Notes: generated by a model not told the origin, from the letters alone. A DNA stretch of 39,805 bases from DATKEG01 sp035544515 (GCA_035544515.1 DATKEG010000256.1:1-39805); one strand, 5' to 3'; positions 14,713 to 22,937 are shown, counted from the stretch's first letter. Made by a program: numbers and translations.

Positions 14713-15978
14713 TCAGCGGTCGAGCTGCCCGATGGTGGCGGTGGAGGGCGCCCGGACGGCCTGCAGCCGGCGCGCGGCGGCCTCGGCGGCGCGCAGCGCG
14801 CGCAGGACGTTCGCCCCCGCCACCTTCTTCAGGTCCTCGTCGCTCCAGCCGCGCCGGATGAGCTCGGCGAAGAGGTACGGGTAGCGCGAGACGTCCTCCA
14901 GCCCGGCCGGCCAGTCCGTGTTGCCGTCGTAGTCGGCGCCGATGCCGACGTGGTCCACGCCGGCCACCCTGCGCACGTGGTCGAAGTGGTCGGCGAGCTG
15001 GCCGATGGTCACGGGGGGCCTCCGGATTTCCCTGGCCAGCTCCTCGTAGACGCGCGCGCGCTCCGCCGCATCCGTGACCGCGGCCGTGCGCTTCTGGTAC
15101 TCCCGCCACATCGGGGCCGCGGCGTCCGCGAACTCCTGCGACACGAACGCGGCCACGAACGTGATCATGACCACGCCGCCGTTGGCGGGCAGACGGCGCA
15201 GGATGCCGTCGGGCACGTTGCGCGGCACGTCGCACACGCCGCGGGCCGAGGAGTGCGAGAAGATGACCGGCGCCTCCGCCACGCGCAGGGCGTCGTCCAT
15301 CGTCTCGGGACTCGTGTGCGAGAGGTCCACCAGCATGCCGAGCCGGTTCATCTCCCGCACCACCTCCTCGCCGAACGGGGTGAGCCCGCCGTGCCGTGCC
15401 TCGTCGTTGGCCGCGTCCGCCCAGTCCAGCGTGACGTTGTGGGTGAGGGTCAGGTAGCGGACGCCCAGGTCGTGGTAGGCGCGCAGGGCGCCCAGCGAGT
15501 TCTCGAGCGCGTGACCGCCTTCCATGCCCAGGAGGGAGGCGATGCGGCCCCGGCGAAACTCCCGCTCCACGTCGTCCGCGGTCAGCGCCGGGGCCAGCGC
15601 CTCGGGATAGCGCGCGATCATGCGCCGCGCGATGTCGATCTGCTCGAGCTGCACCTTCGCGTACCCGTCCGCGCGGTCCTCGCCCGGGACGTACACGGAC
15701 CAGAACTGCCCGCCCACGCCGCCGGCGCGCAGGCGGGCGAGGTCCGTGTCCCCCGGAGTGGTCCGCCGGAGGTCGTAGGCGGCCACGTCGCGCGGCGCCG
15801 CCTTCGCCGTGCGGATCTCCCAGGGCAGGTCGTTGTGGCCGTCGATCAGGATCGTGTCGCGCAGCAGGCGTCGAGCGCGCGCGACCGCGGGGTCCTCGGG
15901 CGACGTCCCCGGCGGAGCGGCCGACGCGACGAGCGGCAGGACGGTGGCCAGGACGAGGGCGGCGTGGCGGGCGCGCAT
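14713..15978 (-). CDS. Secreted membrane dipeptidase, peptidase family M19
   Basis: A 421-residue renal-dipeptidase-type zinc enzyme that cleaves dipeptides. A signal peptide ending near VASA-A (residue 21) predicts export. Metal-site motifs are complete: DGHNDLPW (His48, Asp50), GMEGGHALEN (Glu153), DLSHTS (His221), FSHSSARG (His242) and GIGADYDG. The start lies five bases after the stop of the upstream acyl-CoA dehydrogenase gene, so the two form a tight operon; only a weak GAGG lies before the ATG. It converges on the secreted hypothetical gene. Confidence 0.93.
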   Translation of the reverse strand: MRARHAALVLATVLPLVASAAPPGTSPEDPAVARARRLLRDTILIDGHNDLPWEIRTAKAAPRDVAAYDLRRTTPGDTDLARLRAGGVGGQFWSVYVPGEDRADGYAKVQLEQIDIARRMIARYPEALAPALTADDVEREFRRGRIASLLGMEGGHALENSLGALRAYHDLGVRYLTLTHNVTLDWADAANDEARHGGLTPFGEEVVREMNRLGMLVDLSHTSPETMDDALRVAEAPVIFSHSSARGVCDVPRNVPDGILRRLPANGGVVMITFVAAFVSQEFADAAAPMWREYQKRTAAVTDAAERARVYEELAREIRRPPVTIGQLADHFDHVRRVAGVDHVGIGADYDGNTDWPAGLEDVSRYPYLFAELIRRGWSDEDLKKVAGANVLRALRAAEAAARRLQAVRAPSTATIGQLDR

Positions 15979-15983
15979 TGGCC

Positions 15984-17867
15984 TCAGGAGGGCGTGCGCG
16001 CGGTCTCCGGCGGCACGTCGCGCACCAGGCCGGCCTCGAGCCAGCGATGCTCGTCCGCCAGCACGCGCTGGGCGAGGCGATAGGTGGCCACGTCGTCGTT
16101 GCTGAACACGCGGTCGAACAGCGACTCCACGCGGCGGCGCGCCTGGCGGCAGAACAGGTCGGCCACCTCGACGGCGTCGCCGTTCGCGCGCGAAGGCAAC
16201 GACCGGGCGCGGGCGCAGGTGGCGGCCATGGCGAACAGCTCGGCCCCGATGTCCACGAGCCGGAAGAGCACGGCCTGCCGCTTCTCCAGCTTCGGGCCGA
16301 ACCGCACCATGGCGTGGAAGAGCGTGCGCGAGAGCTTGCGGGCCGCGCGGTCCACGAAGCGCACATGCCGGGCCAGCCGGCCGAACTCCGCGTACCGGGG
16401 CCAGCGTCCCCAGCCCACCCAGCGGGCGGGATACCACGCTCCGTAGAAGCCGCCGGCCTTGAGCCCCGCCGCCGCCTTCTCGCGCACGCTCGCCTCGGGC
16501 GAGGCGAGCGCGCCCGCGCGGCGCAGGTGCGAGTCCACCGCCTCGCGGGCGATGAACAGGTGCATGATCTCGCTCGAGCCCTCGAAGATGAGGTTGATGC
16601 GGAAGTCGCGCATCATGCGCTCGACGGGGATGGGCGGCTCGCCCCGGGCGCGGAGGGAGTCGGCCGTCTCGTAGCCGCGGCCGCCACGGATCTGCACGAG
16701 GTCGTCGATGATCTGCCAGCCCGCCTCGGAGTTGTAGAGCTTGGCCATGGCGGCCTCCAGGCGGATGTCGTAGTCGTGCCGGTCGGCCGCCAGCGAGCAG
16801 AACTCCGAGATGGCCTCCATGGCGAAGGTGTTCGCGGCCATGGTCCCGATCATCTGGGCCACCGCGTCGTGCCGCCCGATGGGCGCGCCCCACTGCACGC
16901 GCTCCCGCGCCCAGCGCCGTGCGATCTCCAGCGAGCGCTTGCCCGCCGCGACCGCGGAGGCGGGGAGGGTCAGCCGTCCGGTGTTGAGGGTGATGAGGGC
17001 CAGCTTGAGGCCGGCGCCCTCCTTCCACAGGACGTTCTCGCGCGGCACGCGGACGTTCGTGAAGCGCATGATCCCGTTCTCGATGGCCTTCAGGCCCATG
17101 AAATGGGAGCGCTGGACCACCTCCACGCCCGGCCAGTCGGTTTCCACGATGAAGGCGGTGATCTGCTTGCGCTCGCGGCCCTTTACCACCTTGCTCGGCG
17201 TCCGCGCCATGACCACGAGCAGGTCCGCCACCGTGCCGTTCGTGCACCAGAGCTTCTCGCCGTTGAGGATGAAGGCGCGGCCGTCCTCGGTCGGCTCGGC
17301 GCGCGTCTCCAGGGTCGCGGGGTCGGAGCCCACGCCCGTCTCCGTGAGCGCGAAGGCGGAGATGGCGCCCTGGGCCAGGCGCGGGAAGTACTTCTTCTTC
17401 TGCTCCTCGGTGCCGAAGAGCTTCAGCGGCTGGGGCACCCCGATGGACTGGTGCGCGGAGAGGAGCGCGGTCAGCGACCCGTCCACGCTGGAGACGAGCC
17501 GGATGGCCCGCGTGTAGCTGTGCTGCGAGAGCCCCAGCCCGCCGTACTCGCGCGGGATCTTGATGCCGAAGGCCCCGATCGCACGCAGGGCGTCCACGAC
17601 CTGCGGGGGGACCTGTCCCGTACGGTCGATCTCGTCGCCATCGACCTGCTCGCGCAGGAGCCGTTCGAGCGCCTCGAGGAACGGACGGGCGCGCGCCTCC
17701 TCCTCGGGATCCGGCCGCGGATAGGGATGGATGAGATCGAGACGGAGCCGGCCTTCGAACAGCTCCCGGACGAAGCTCTCGCCGCGCCATTCCGTCTCGC
17801 GGGCGGCTTCCGCCACCTCGCGTGCCTCGCGCTCCGTGACCTTCGGAGGTGCCTCCGTGGCGGCCAT
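15984..17867 (-). CDS. Acyl-CoA dehydrogenase, very-long-chain (VLCAD/ACAD9-like) type
   Basis: A flavoprotein that introduces the alpha-beta double bond in acyl-CoAs during fatty-acid beta-oxidation. At 627 residues it is longer than the 380-400 of short- and medium-chain enzymes and matches the VLCAD class, with a helical C-terminal extension after about residue 450. Motifs are FALTETGVGSDP, LNGEKLWCTNG, the FAD-binding stretch IRGGRGYE, and the catalytic Glu429 in LIFEGSSEIM. First gene of a two-gene operon with the M19 dipeptidase. The 3' end of a decayed phosphatase gene stops only nine bases upstream of its ATG. Confidence 0.93.
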   Translation of the reverse strand: MAATEAPPKVTEREAREVAEAARETEWRGESFVRELFEGRLRLDLIHPYPRPDPEEEARARPFLEALERLLREQVDGDEIDRTGQVPPQVVDALRAIGAFGIKIPREYGGLGLSQHSYTRAIRLVSSVDGSLTALLSAHQSIGVPQPLKLFGTEEQKKKYFPRLAQGAISAFALTETGVGSDPATLETRAEPTEDGRAFILNGEKLWCTNGTVADLLVVMARTPSKVVKGRERKQITAFIVETDWPGVEVVQRSHFMGLKAIENGIMRFTNVRVPRENVLWKEGAGLKLALITLNTGRLTLPASAVAAGKRSLEIARRWARERVQWGAPIGRHDAVAQMIGTMAANTFAMEAISEFCSLAADRHDYDIRLEAAMAKLYNSEAGWQIIDDLVQIRGGRGYETADSLRARGEPPIPVERMMRDFRINLIFEGSSEIMHLFIAREAVDSHLRRAGALASPEASVREKAAAGLKAGGFYGAWYPARWVGWGRWPRYAEFGRLARHVRFVDRAARKLSRTLFHAMVRFGPKLEKRQAVLFRLVDIGAELFAMAATCARARSLPSRANGDAVEVADLFCRQARRRVESLFDRVFSNDDVATYRLAQRVLADEHRWLEAGLVRDVPPETARTPS

Positions 17868-17876
17868 TCACCGCGA

Positions 17877-18206
17877 TTATGTCACGCGGGCGGACGGGGG
17901 CGGCCCTCCCACCTTGAGCACCACCATGGTGGCGTCGTCGGCCGGCTCCGCGCCCGCGCGGTAGGCCCGGACCTCGTCTTCGACGCGCCGGAGGATGCCG
18001 TCCAGGCCGCTCAGACGCTCGCGGACGAGCAGGGCCTGGAGCCTTTCCACCCCGAAGGGCTCGCCCGACGCGTCCTCCGACTCGACCACCCCGTCCGTGT
18101 AGAGGAAGAGGCTCGAGCCGGGCTCGAGACTCACGCGCCGCCCCGCGTATCCGCCGCCCGGGAGCAGCCCCAGCGGCCGCCCCGTGGACTCGAGGGCCTC
18201 GATGGA
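17877..18206 (-). pseudogene. 5'-truncated SpoIIE/RsbU-type PP2C phosphatase
   Basis: Only the last 109 or so residues of a SpoIIE-family phosphatase are recognisable: ALESTGRPLGLLPGG, then GSSLFLYTDGVVES, PFGVERLQALL and the final AEPADDATMVVLKV. The N-terminal half, which holds the first metal-binding Asp-Gly motif, is missing. Upstream of about 18206 the frame stays open but similarity stops, and the divergent small membrane gene begins at 18284. A GTG at 18134 could start an 85-residue product, but it could not form a phosphatase active site. It lies directly upstream of, and codirectional with, the acyl-CoA dehydrogenase operon. Confidence 0.7.
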
Positions 18207-18283
18207 TTGTAGTGTCGCCGGCCGGGAGCGGCGCGGCGGGGCCTCCGAGGCGTCATACTGGATGGGGAGGCCCCACCTTGGCG

Positions 18284-18475
18284 ATGTTGGAAGCCGCGCT
18301 CGCGATCTTCGTCGGCATCGTGCTCGCGTTCGTGTTCGCGTGGCTCATCCTGAGCGGCCTCCTCGGCGCAGCGTTCACGCGCGCCCGCACCCTGCTCCGG
18401 CGGGCGATCGAGCGCCGGCGGGCGGCCCGGCCGGGCGCCGCCGACCGGCGCACCGGCGACCGAAGGAGTACGTGA
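18284..18475 (+). CDS. Small single-pass membrane protein, 63 aa
   Basis: One strongly hydrophobic helix (ALAIFVGIVLAFVFAWLILS, about residues 5-24) is followed by a very basic tail (RRAIERRRAARPG...DRRST). By the positive-inside rule the tail is cytoplasmic. GGGGAGG at 18264-18270 is 13 bases from this ATG but only seven from an in-frame TTG at 18278, so translation may start at the TTG (65 residues). No family is recognised. The membrane helix and ribosome binding site support a real gene over chance. Confidence 0.5.
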   Translation: MLEAALAIFVGIVLAFVFAWLILSGLLGAAFTRARTLLRRAIERRRAARPGAADRRTGDRRST

Positions 18476-18515
18476 GCGGCGCCCCGCGCAGCCGGGGACG
18501 GCCCCGGCGCCTCAC
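18472..18515. terminator. Possible bidirectional hairpin between convergent genes
   Basis: GTGAG...GGCGCC (18472-18483) and GGCGCCTCAC (18506-18515) can pair with a small bulge, enclosing a second CCGGGG/CCCCGG stem (18492-18507). The structure sits at the junction of two convergent genes but has no T tract on either side. Confidence 0.3.
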
Positions 18516-18521
18516 GTCCCG

Positions 18522-18965
18522 CTAGACGGGCTGGAAGGCGGAAGCGCCCACCGGTTCGTCCACCCCTGCTGCGTCCGGGCGCGGTGAGTCGCGCAGCGCG
18601 AGGAGCTGGTGGCGCTCGCCCTCGATCTCCTGCGCCGTGCGGAAGCCGAGCCGCCGCACGATCCCCAGGGGCGGGCACCAACCCTGCAGCGCGTGCTGCA
18701 TGAAGAAGCCCTGGGCCGCCAGGCCGATCAGCCACCACCGCTTGCGGAACACGCCCCAGGTGAAGCCCATGAGGCTCAGCCCGGACGAGATGGCTTCGAG
18801 CGAGCGCTCGACGTCCCACTCGTCGTCGAGCTCCCGCAGCCTCTGGGCGATCTGTTCGGGATGTGCGCGGTAGTAGCAGAGGCTCATCTCGGTCTGGCGC
18901 CGGATCCGGTCGTTGACCGCGGGATCCGTCCGGTTCACCACCCTGTCGACACTCCTGGCGAGCAT
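18522..18965 (-). CDS. DUF2892/YgaP-like inner-membrane protein
   Basis: A 147-residue protein. An amphipathic N-terminal part (residues 1-60; tyrosine-containing MSLCYYRAHPEQI) precedes a hydrophobic hairpin (about 73-110; LSLMGFTWGVFRKRWWLIGLAAQGFFMQHA). The segment LQGWCPPLGIVRRLGFRTAQEI matches the conserved cysteine-proline motif of YgaP-type membrane proteins (DUF2892). The function of the family is poorly defined; some members are fused to rhodanese domains. The start is fixed by AAAGGAG at 18973-18980 (minus). A strong sigma-54 site lies 34 bases upstream (18999-19014), separating it from the LRR gene. Its expression is therefore probably activator-dependent. Confidence 0.8.
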   Translation of the reverse strand: MLARSVDRVVNRTDPAVNDRIRRQTEMSLCYYRAHPEQIAQRLRELDDEWDVERSLEAISSGLSLMGFTWGVFRKRWWLIGLAAQGFFMQHALQGWCPPLGIVRRLGFRTAQEIEGERHQLLALRDSPRPDAAGVDEPVGASAFQPV

Positions 18966-18998
18966 GGGTCCGCTCCTTTCCGTTGACAGGTGGAAGCG

Positions 18999-19014
18999 TG
19001 CAAACGGCGTGCCC
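18999..19014 (-). promoter_or_regulatory. Sigma-54 (-24/-12) promoter for the DUF2892 gene
   Basis: On the minus strand the sequence reads GGGCACGCCGTTTGCA. Against the RpoN consensus TGGCACG-N4-TTGCW it matches every specified position except the first T, with exact spacing of the GG and GC elements. The last base is 34 bases before the ATG. A start site about 12 bases downstream of the GC leaves a short leader holding the AAAGGAG ribosome binding site. Confidence 0.75.
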
Positions 19015-19026
19015 CGCCCGGCGGGA

Positions 19027-19734
19027 TCAGCCCCGGGCGACCGTGTGCCCGGCACCGAGCCGGTATTCGTTCTCCTCGAAGTCGCCGAGGACCTTCAGCC
19101 GCCGGCCCGTCTCGGCCAGGCAGGACGCGCCGCGCGGCGTGACACGCGTTCCGCGGAGGATCAGCTCTTCGAGCCGCGGCAGCGAGCCGAGCGCCGGCAC
19201 CGCCGTATCGTCGACGGCGGTGTGTGAGAGGTCGAGGCGGCGAAGGGAGGAAAGGTCGCTCAGGACGCCCAGACGCCGGCCGGCGAGACGGGTGTGGCCC
19301 AGGTCGAGCTCTTGCAAGGAGCGCAGGCGCGCGATGGCGGTCAAACCCGCGTCGGACACCCCGGTATCGTCCAGCGCCAGGGACTTGAGCGCCCACAGAC
19401 CCGCGAGGTGTGCCAGGCCGGCGTCTCCGACCGCCGGCGCGCGGGACAAGAAGAGCCGCCGCAGCCCGACCAGGCGGCCGAGCGGCGCCAGCTGCGCGTC
19501 GCGGACGTCCAAGCGGTGGATGTCGATCGAATACAGCGCGTGGGGGTCTGTCTCCGCCAGCGCACCCATCTCGCCAGGGTCGGTCACCGTCAGGTGGAGC
19601 CGGGCCGTCACGGGCGCCCAAAGCTCGCCCTGGGCCCGGCCGAGGTCCTCCCACGAGCCGTCCGAAAGCAGGTTGTACAGGTACCCGAGCGGTCGAGTGT
19701 CGGGGAACCGAAGGAGCCGGCCAGCGAATGCCAT
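19027..19734 (-). CDS. Leucine-rich repeat protein, 235 aa
   Basis: Six LRR units of 23-25 residues span about 66-215, of the bacterial form L..L.L..T.V.DAGL..L (for example LKSLALDDTGVSDAGL and LRRLDLSHTAVDD). A unique N-terminal part of about 65 residues and a short tail flank them. No signal peptide or membrane segment is seen, so a cytoplasmic protein-binding role is inferred. The ATG at 19734 is chosen because recognisable sequence begins there; its ribosome binding site is weak. It lies upstream of the DUF2892 gene, which has its own promoter in the gap. Confidence 0.78.
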   Translation of the reverse strand: MAFAGRLLRFPDTRPLGYLYNLLSDGSWEDLGRAQGELWAPVTARLHLTVTDPGEMGALAETDPHALYSIDIHRLDVRDAQLAPLGRLVGLRRLFLSRAPAVGDAGLAHLAGLWALKSLALDDTGVSDAGLTAIARLRSLQELDLGHTRLAGRRLGVLSDLSSLRRLDLSHTAVDDTAVPALGSLPRLEELILRGTRVTPRGASCLAETGRRLKVLGDFEENEYRLGAGHTVARG

Positions 19735-19828
19735 CCTGGCGGTGTTTACCGCAGACCCCTGCCGGGATAGGTCCACTCCGCCCCGGCCCTGAGCTACTAT
19801 CGAGCTTTCCTCGGGCGTGGAGGTGACG

Positions 19829-21223
19829 ATGCGGCAGCGACCCTGCGCGGGCGCCGTGGCTGGCGTCTTCCTGGTGGCGGCCCTGGCGGTCCTCCCGGGG
19901 CGTCTCCTGGCCCAGTCCGCCGCCACGGTGGCGTTCATCGACGTGAACGTGGTGCCCATGGACGGCGAGCGCGTCGTCCCGGGGCAGACGGTGCTCGTCC
20001 GCGACGGCCTGATCGCGGCGATGGGTCCCCTCGGCGTCGTGACCGTGCCGAAAGACGCGCTGCGCGTCGAGGGGCGGGGCCGGTACCTGATGCCGGGGCT
20101 GGCCGAGATGCACGGACACCTGCCCGGCCCGAACGTGCCGGAGGACGTCGTGAAGGACCTGCTCTTCCTGTTCGTGGCCAGCGGCGTCACCACGGTCCGC
20201 GGGATGCTCGGCTACCCCGACAGCGTGGCGCTGCGCGAGCGCGCCGCGCGCGGCGAGTTCGTCGCGCCCACCCTGTACGTGGCCAGTCCCGGGTTCTCGG
20301 GACAGAGCGTCACGTCGGCGGAAGAAGGGGCGCGGCGGGTGCGGGAATACGAGGCCGCCGGGTTCGACCTCTTGAAGATGCACGAAGGGCTGGGCCGCGA
20401 CGTGTTCGACGCCGTGGCGGACACGGCGCACGCGGTGGGCATCCCGTTCGGTGGCCACGTGGCCGACCGCGTCGGCCTGCGGCACGCCTTCGCGAAGCGC
20501 ATGACGTCCATCGACCATCTCGACGGCTACCTCGAGGCCCTGGGCCTCGACGACTCGCCCTTCCGCGACGCGGCGTCAACCACGCGGGCGGAGAAGGCCG
20601 TGGAGCTGGCCGACGAGCGGAAGCTGCCCGAGCTGGCGCGGCTGGCGCGCGAGGCCGGGGCCTGGAACGTGCCCACGCTGGCGCTCTGGCAGACCTTCTT
20701 CGGCGGGGAGCGCTCGGACGCGTACGCGAGCCGGCCGGAGATGAAGTACGTGCCACGCTCCATGCTCGACCAGTGGGTGAAGGCGCGCGACGGCCAGGTC
20801 GCGAGCTTCCCGCCCGCCGAGGAGGGGCGCAAGGTGCTGGCCGTGCGCGACCGGGTGCTGAAGGCGCTCGTGGACGCGGGCGCCGGCGTGGTGCTCGGCT
20901 CGGACGCGCCACAGATGTTCAGCGTGCCCGGCTTCTCCATCGTGCTGCGCGAGATGCCGGCCATGGTCAAGGCCGGGCTGACGCCCTACCAGGTGTTGCG
21001 CTCCGGGACGAGGAGCGTGGCCGAGTACTTCGGGACCCTCGATCGGACCGGCACCGTGGCCGTGGGCCGGCAGGCCGACCTGATCCTGCTCGAGGCGGAC
21101 CCGCTTGCGGACGTCGCCCACGTGGCGCGCCGCGCGGGAGTGATGGTGCGCGGGCGGTGGCTGCCGGCCGCGGAGATCGACGCGCGCCTGCAGGCGATCG
21201 CGGCCGCCAACGCCACCCGCTGA
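19829..21223 (+). CDS. Secreted amidohydrolase (imidazolonepropionase/prolidase-like)
   Basis: 464 residues with an N-terminal signal (core VAGVFLVAALAVLPG, cleavage near LLAQS). TIM-barrel metal ligands are visible: EMHGH (His95, His97), a lysine in LLKMHEG (Lys183), FGGHVAD, SIDHLDGY and the catalytic Asp359 in LGSDAPQ. The C-terminal YFGTLDRTGTVAVGRQADLI is typical of the amidohydrolase superfamily. Related enzymes include secreted Xaa-Pro dipeptidases and hydantoin or lactam hydrolases; the substrate is undetermined. The start is set by GGAGG at 19819-19823; a GTG four codons earlier is less likely. It is followed 15 bp later by an M28 peptidase gene, a probable operon. Confidence 0.88.
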   Translation: MRQRPCAGAVAGVFLVAALAVLPGRLLAQSAATVAFIDVNVVPMDGERVVPGQTVLVRDGLIAAMGPLGVVTVPKDALRVEGRGRYLMPGLAEMHGHLPGPNVPEDVVKDLLFLFVASGVTTVRGMLGYPDSVALRERAARGEFVAPTLYVASPGFSGQSVTSAEEGARRVREYEAAGFDLLKMHEGLGRDVFDAVADTAHAVGIPFGGHVADRVGLRHAFAKRMTSIDHLDGYLEALGLDDSPFRDAASTTRAEKAVELADERKLPELARLAREAGAWNVPTLALWQTFFGGERSDAYASRPEMKYVPRSMLDQWVKARDGQVASFPPAEEGRKVLAVRDRVLKALVDAGAGVVLGSDAPQMFSVPGFSIVLREMPAMVKAGLTPYQVLRSGTRSVAEYFGTLDRTGTVAVGRQADLILLEADPLADVAHVARRAGVMVRGRWLPAAEIDARLQAIAAANATR

Positions 21224-21238
21224 CCTGGCGTTGGCAAC

Positions 21239-22108
21239 GTGACGCGCGACCTGGGCCTACGGCTGGCCGCGCACGTGGAGGCTCTGGCCGGCGCCATCGG
21301 CGAGCGGCACGTGGGCCGGCCACGGGCGCTGGAGGAGGCGGCCGCATACGTGGAGCGCGTGCTCGGGTCGTACGGGCTCTCCGTGGCCAGCCAGGAGTTC
21401 GCCTGCGGACCACAGCGCGTCCGGAACCTCGACGTGGAGGTGCCCGGGGCCGCCGGGCGGGGTCCGCTCGTGGTGGTCGGCGCGCACTACGACACGGTGC
21501 CGGGCTCTCCGGGCGCGGACGACAACGCCAGCGGCGTCGCCGCCACGCTCGAGATCGCCCGCATGGTCGGCCAGGCGCGGCCGGGCCGCCCCGTGCGCTG
21601 CGTCCTGTTCGTGAACGAGGAGCCGCCCTGGTTCCAGACCGACGACATGGGCAGCCGGCACTACGCGCGGCGGATCAAGGAGCGCGGCGAGAAGGTGGCG
21701 GCCATGCTCGCGCTGGAAAGCATTGGTTATTACGTCGACGGCCCGGGCAGCCAGCGCTACCCGTTCCCGCTCGGTCTGGCCTATCCCGACTCCGGCAACT
21801 TTCTGGCCGTCGTCTCGGACCGGCGCTCCGGCGGGCTGCTCGAACGGGTCGTGGGCTCGTTCGAGCGCCATTCGGCGTTTCCGGTACAGGGCGTGGCCGT
21901 TCCCGCCTGGGTTCCCGGCGTGTCGTGGTCCGATCAGTGGGCCTTCTGGCAGGAGGGGTTCCCCGCCGTGATGGTGACGGATACGGCCCCCTACCGCTAT
22001 CCCGCCTACCACACCGAAGACGACACGCCCGACAAGCTGCGCTACGACGCGCTGGAAGCCGTGGTCGCCGCCCTGGCGGCGGTCGTGGTCGACCTGGCAA
22101 CCGTGTGA
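21239..22108 (+). CDS. M28 family metallopeptidase, single-domain
   Basis: 289 residues with a GTG start and no signal peptide. Zinc-site motifs are GAHYDTVPGS (His83), GADDNASG (Asp94/95), the catalytic pair NEEPPW (Glu127-Glu128), ALES (Glu160) and a C-terminal AYHTEDDTPDKL. This is the aminopeptidase core without PA or dimerisation domains, unlike the large M28 enzyme at 6963-9233. Lacking an export signal, it probably hydrolyses peptides in the cytoplasm, downstream of the exported amidohydrolase in the same operon. Glutaminyl-cyclase-like activity is an alternative for this fold. Confidence 0.88.
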   Translation: MTRDLGLRLAAHVEALAGAIGERHVGRPRALEEAAAYVERVLGSYGLSVASQEFACGPQRVRNLDVEVPGAAGRGPLVVVGAHYDTVPGSPGADDNASGVAATLEIARMVGQARPGRPVRCVLFVNEEPPWFQTDDMGSRHYARRIKERGEKVAAMLALESIGYYVDGPGSQRYPFPLGLAYPDSGNFLAVVSDRRSGGLLERVVGSFERHSAFPVQGVAVPAWVPGVSWSDQWAFWQEGFPAVMVTDTAPYRYPAYHTEDDTPDKLRYDALEAVVAALAAVVVDLATV

Positions 22109-22139
22109 CGCGGCGGACGGCGCACGCCGGGCCAACGAC

Positions 22140-22155
22140 TGGCACACCGATTGCA
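22140..22155 (+). promoter_or_regulatory. Sigma-54 (-24/-12) promoter for the OmpA-family lipoprotein gene
   Basis: TGGCACACCGATTGCA, preceded by C, matches the RpoN consensus YTGGCACR-N4-TTGCW at every specified position. It is intergenic, in the 77-bp gap after the M28 gene. The last base is 31 bases before the ATG, and GGGAGG (22175-22180) lies in the predicted leader. Confidence 0.8.
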
Positions 22156-22185
22156 GCGACGCACGACAGACAGCGGGAGGCTGAC

Positions 22186-22866
22186 ATGAAGAGAGAGACA
22201 CGGCTGCTTCAGGCCGGCTTGATGCTGGCGGCGCTAGGTATCGCCGGTTGCGCGAGCTGGGGCAAGCAGGAGCAGGGCGCCGTCATCGGCGCGGCCGGGG
22301 GCGCGGTCGTCGGCGGCGCCGTCGGGCACGTCACGGGGTCCACGGCGCGCGGCGCCATCATCGGCGCGGTGGTGGGCGGCGCGGCGGGCGCCATCATCGG
22401 CGGCCGGATGGACAGGCAGGCCGAGGAGCTGGCGCGCGAGCTGCCGCCGGGCACCCAGGTGTCGCGCGTGGGCGAAGGCATCGCGGTGACGTTCGAGGAC
22501 GGGATCCTCTTCCCGTTCGACTCGGCCTCCCTCAAGCCGGAAGCGCGGGACAACCTGCGCGAGGTGGCCCAGAGCCTGCGCGACAACGCCCGCACCGACG
22601 TCGTCATCGTGGGACATACCGACTCGACCGGCCGCGCGGAGTACAACGAGAGCCTCTCGCAGCGCCGCGCGCGTGCGGCCGCGGACTTCCTCGCCGCGGA
22701 GGGCGTGGCCCGCGGGCGGCTGCGCACGGAGGGCCGCGGCGAGAGCGAGCCCATCGCGTCGAACGAGACCGAGGCCGACCGCCAGCGCAACCGCCGGGTC
22801 GAGCTCGCCATCTACGCCAACGAGGAGTGGCGGGAGGAGGCGCGGCGGGAGGCGGCGTCCCGGTAG
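22186..22866 (+). CDS. OmpA-family lipoprotein with glycine zipper
   Basis: 226 residues. A lipoprotein signal peptide ends at LGIAGC (lipidated Cys22). Residues about 32-75 are a glycine-zipper membrane segment (AAGGAVVGGAVGH, GAVVGGAAGAIIGG). Residues about 100-218 are an OmpA peptidoglycan-binding domain with FPFDSASLKPEA, VIVGHTDSTG, NESLSQRRARAAADFL and the closing RQRNRRVEL. This is the YfiB/YiaD-type architecture: a lipoprotein anchored in the outer membrane that grips the cell wall. GGGAGG at 22175-22180 sets the ATG. A sigma-54 promoter precedes it, so it is probably induced through an enhancer-binding activator. Confidence 0.93.
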   Translation: MKRETRLLQAGLMLAALGIAGCASWGKQEQGAVIGAAGGAVVGGAVGHVTGSTARGAIIGAVVGGAAGAIIGGRMDRQAEELARELPPGTQVSRVGEGIAVTFEDGILFPFDSASLKPEARDNLREVAQSLRDNARTDVVIVGHTDSTGRAEYNESLSQRRARAAADFLAAEGVARGRLRTEGRGESEPIASNETEADRQRNRRVELAIYANEEWREEARREAASR

Positions 22867-22937
22867 GAGGCGCGGGAAAGACGGCGCGGGGTCGAGAGCG
22901 GGGTAGAGAGAAGGCGCCGGGGTAAGGGGCGGGAGAG

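Noticed and set aside
18983..18988. Exact TTGACA on the plus strand
   Set aside because: There is no -10 box at 16-18 bp and no plus-strand gene follows; it lies in the leader of the minus-strand DUF2892 gene.
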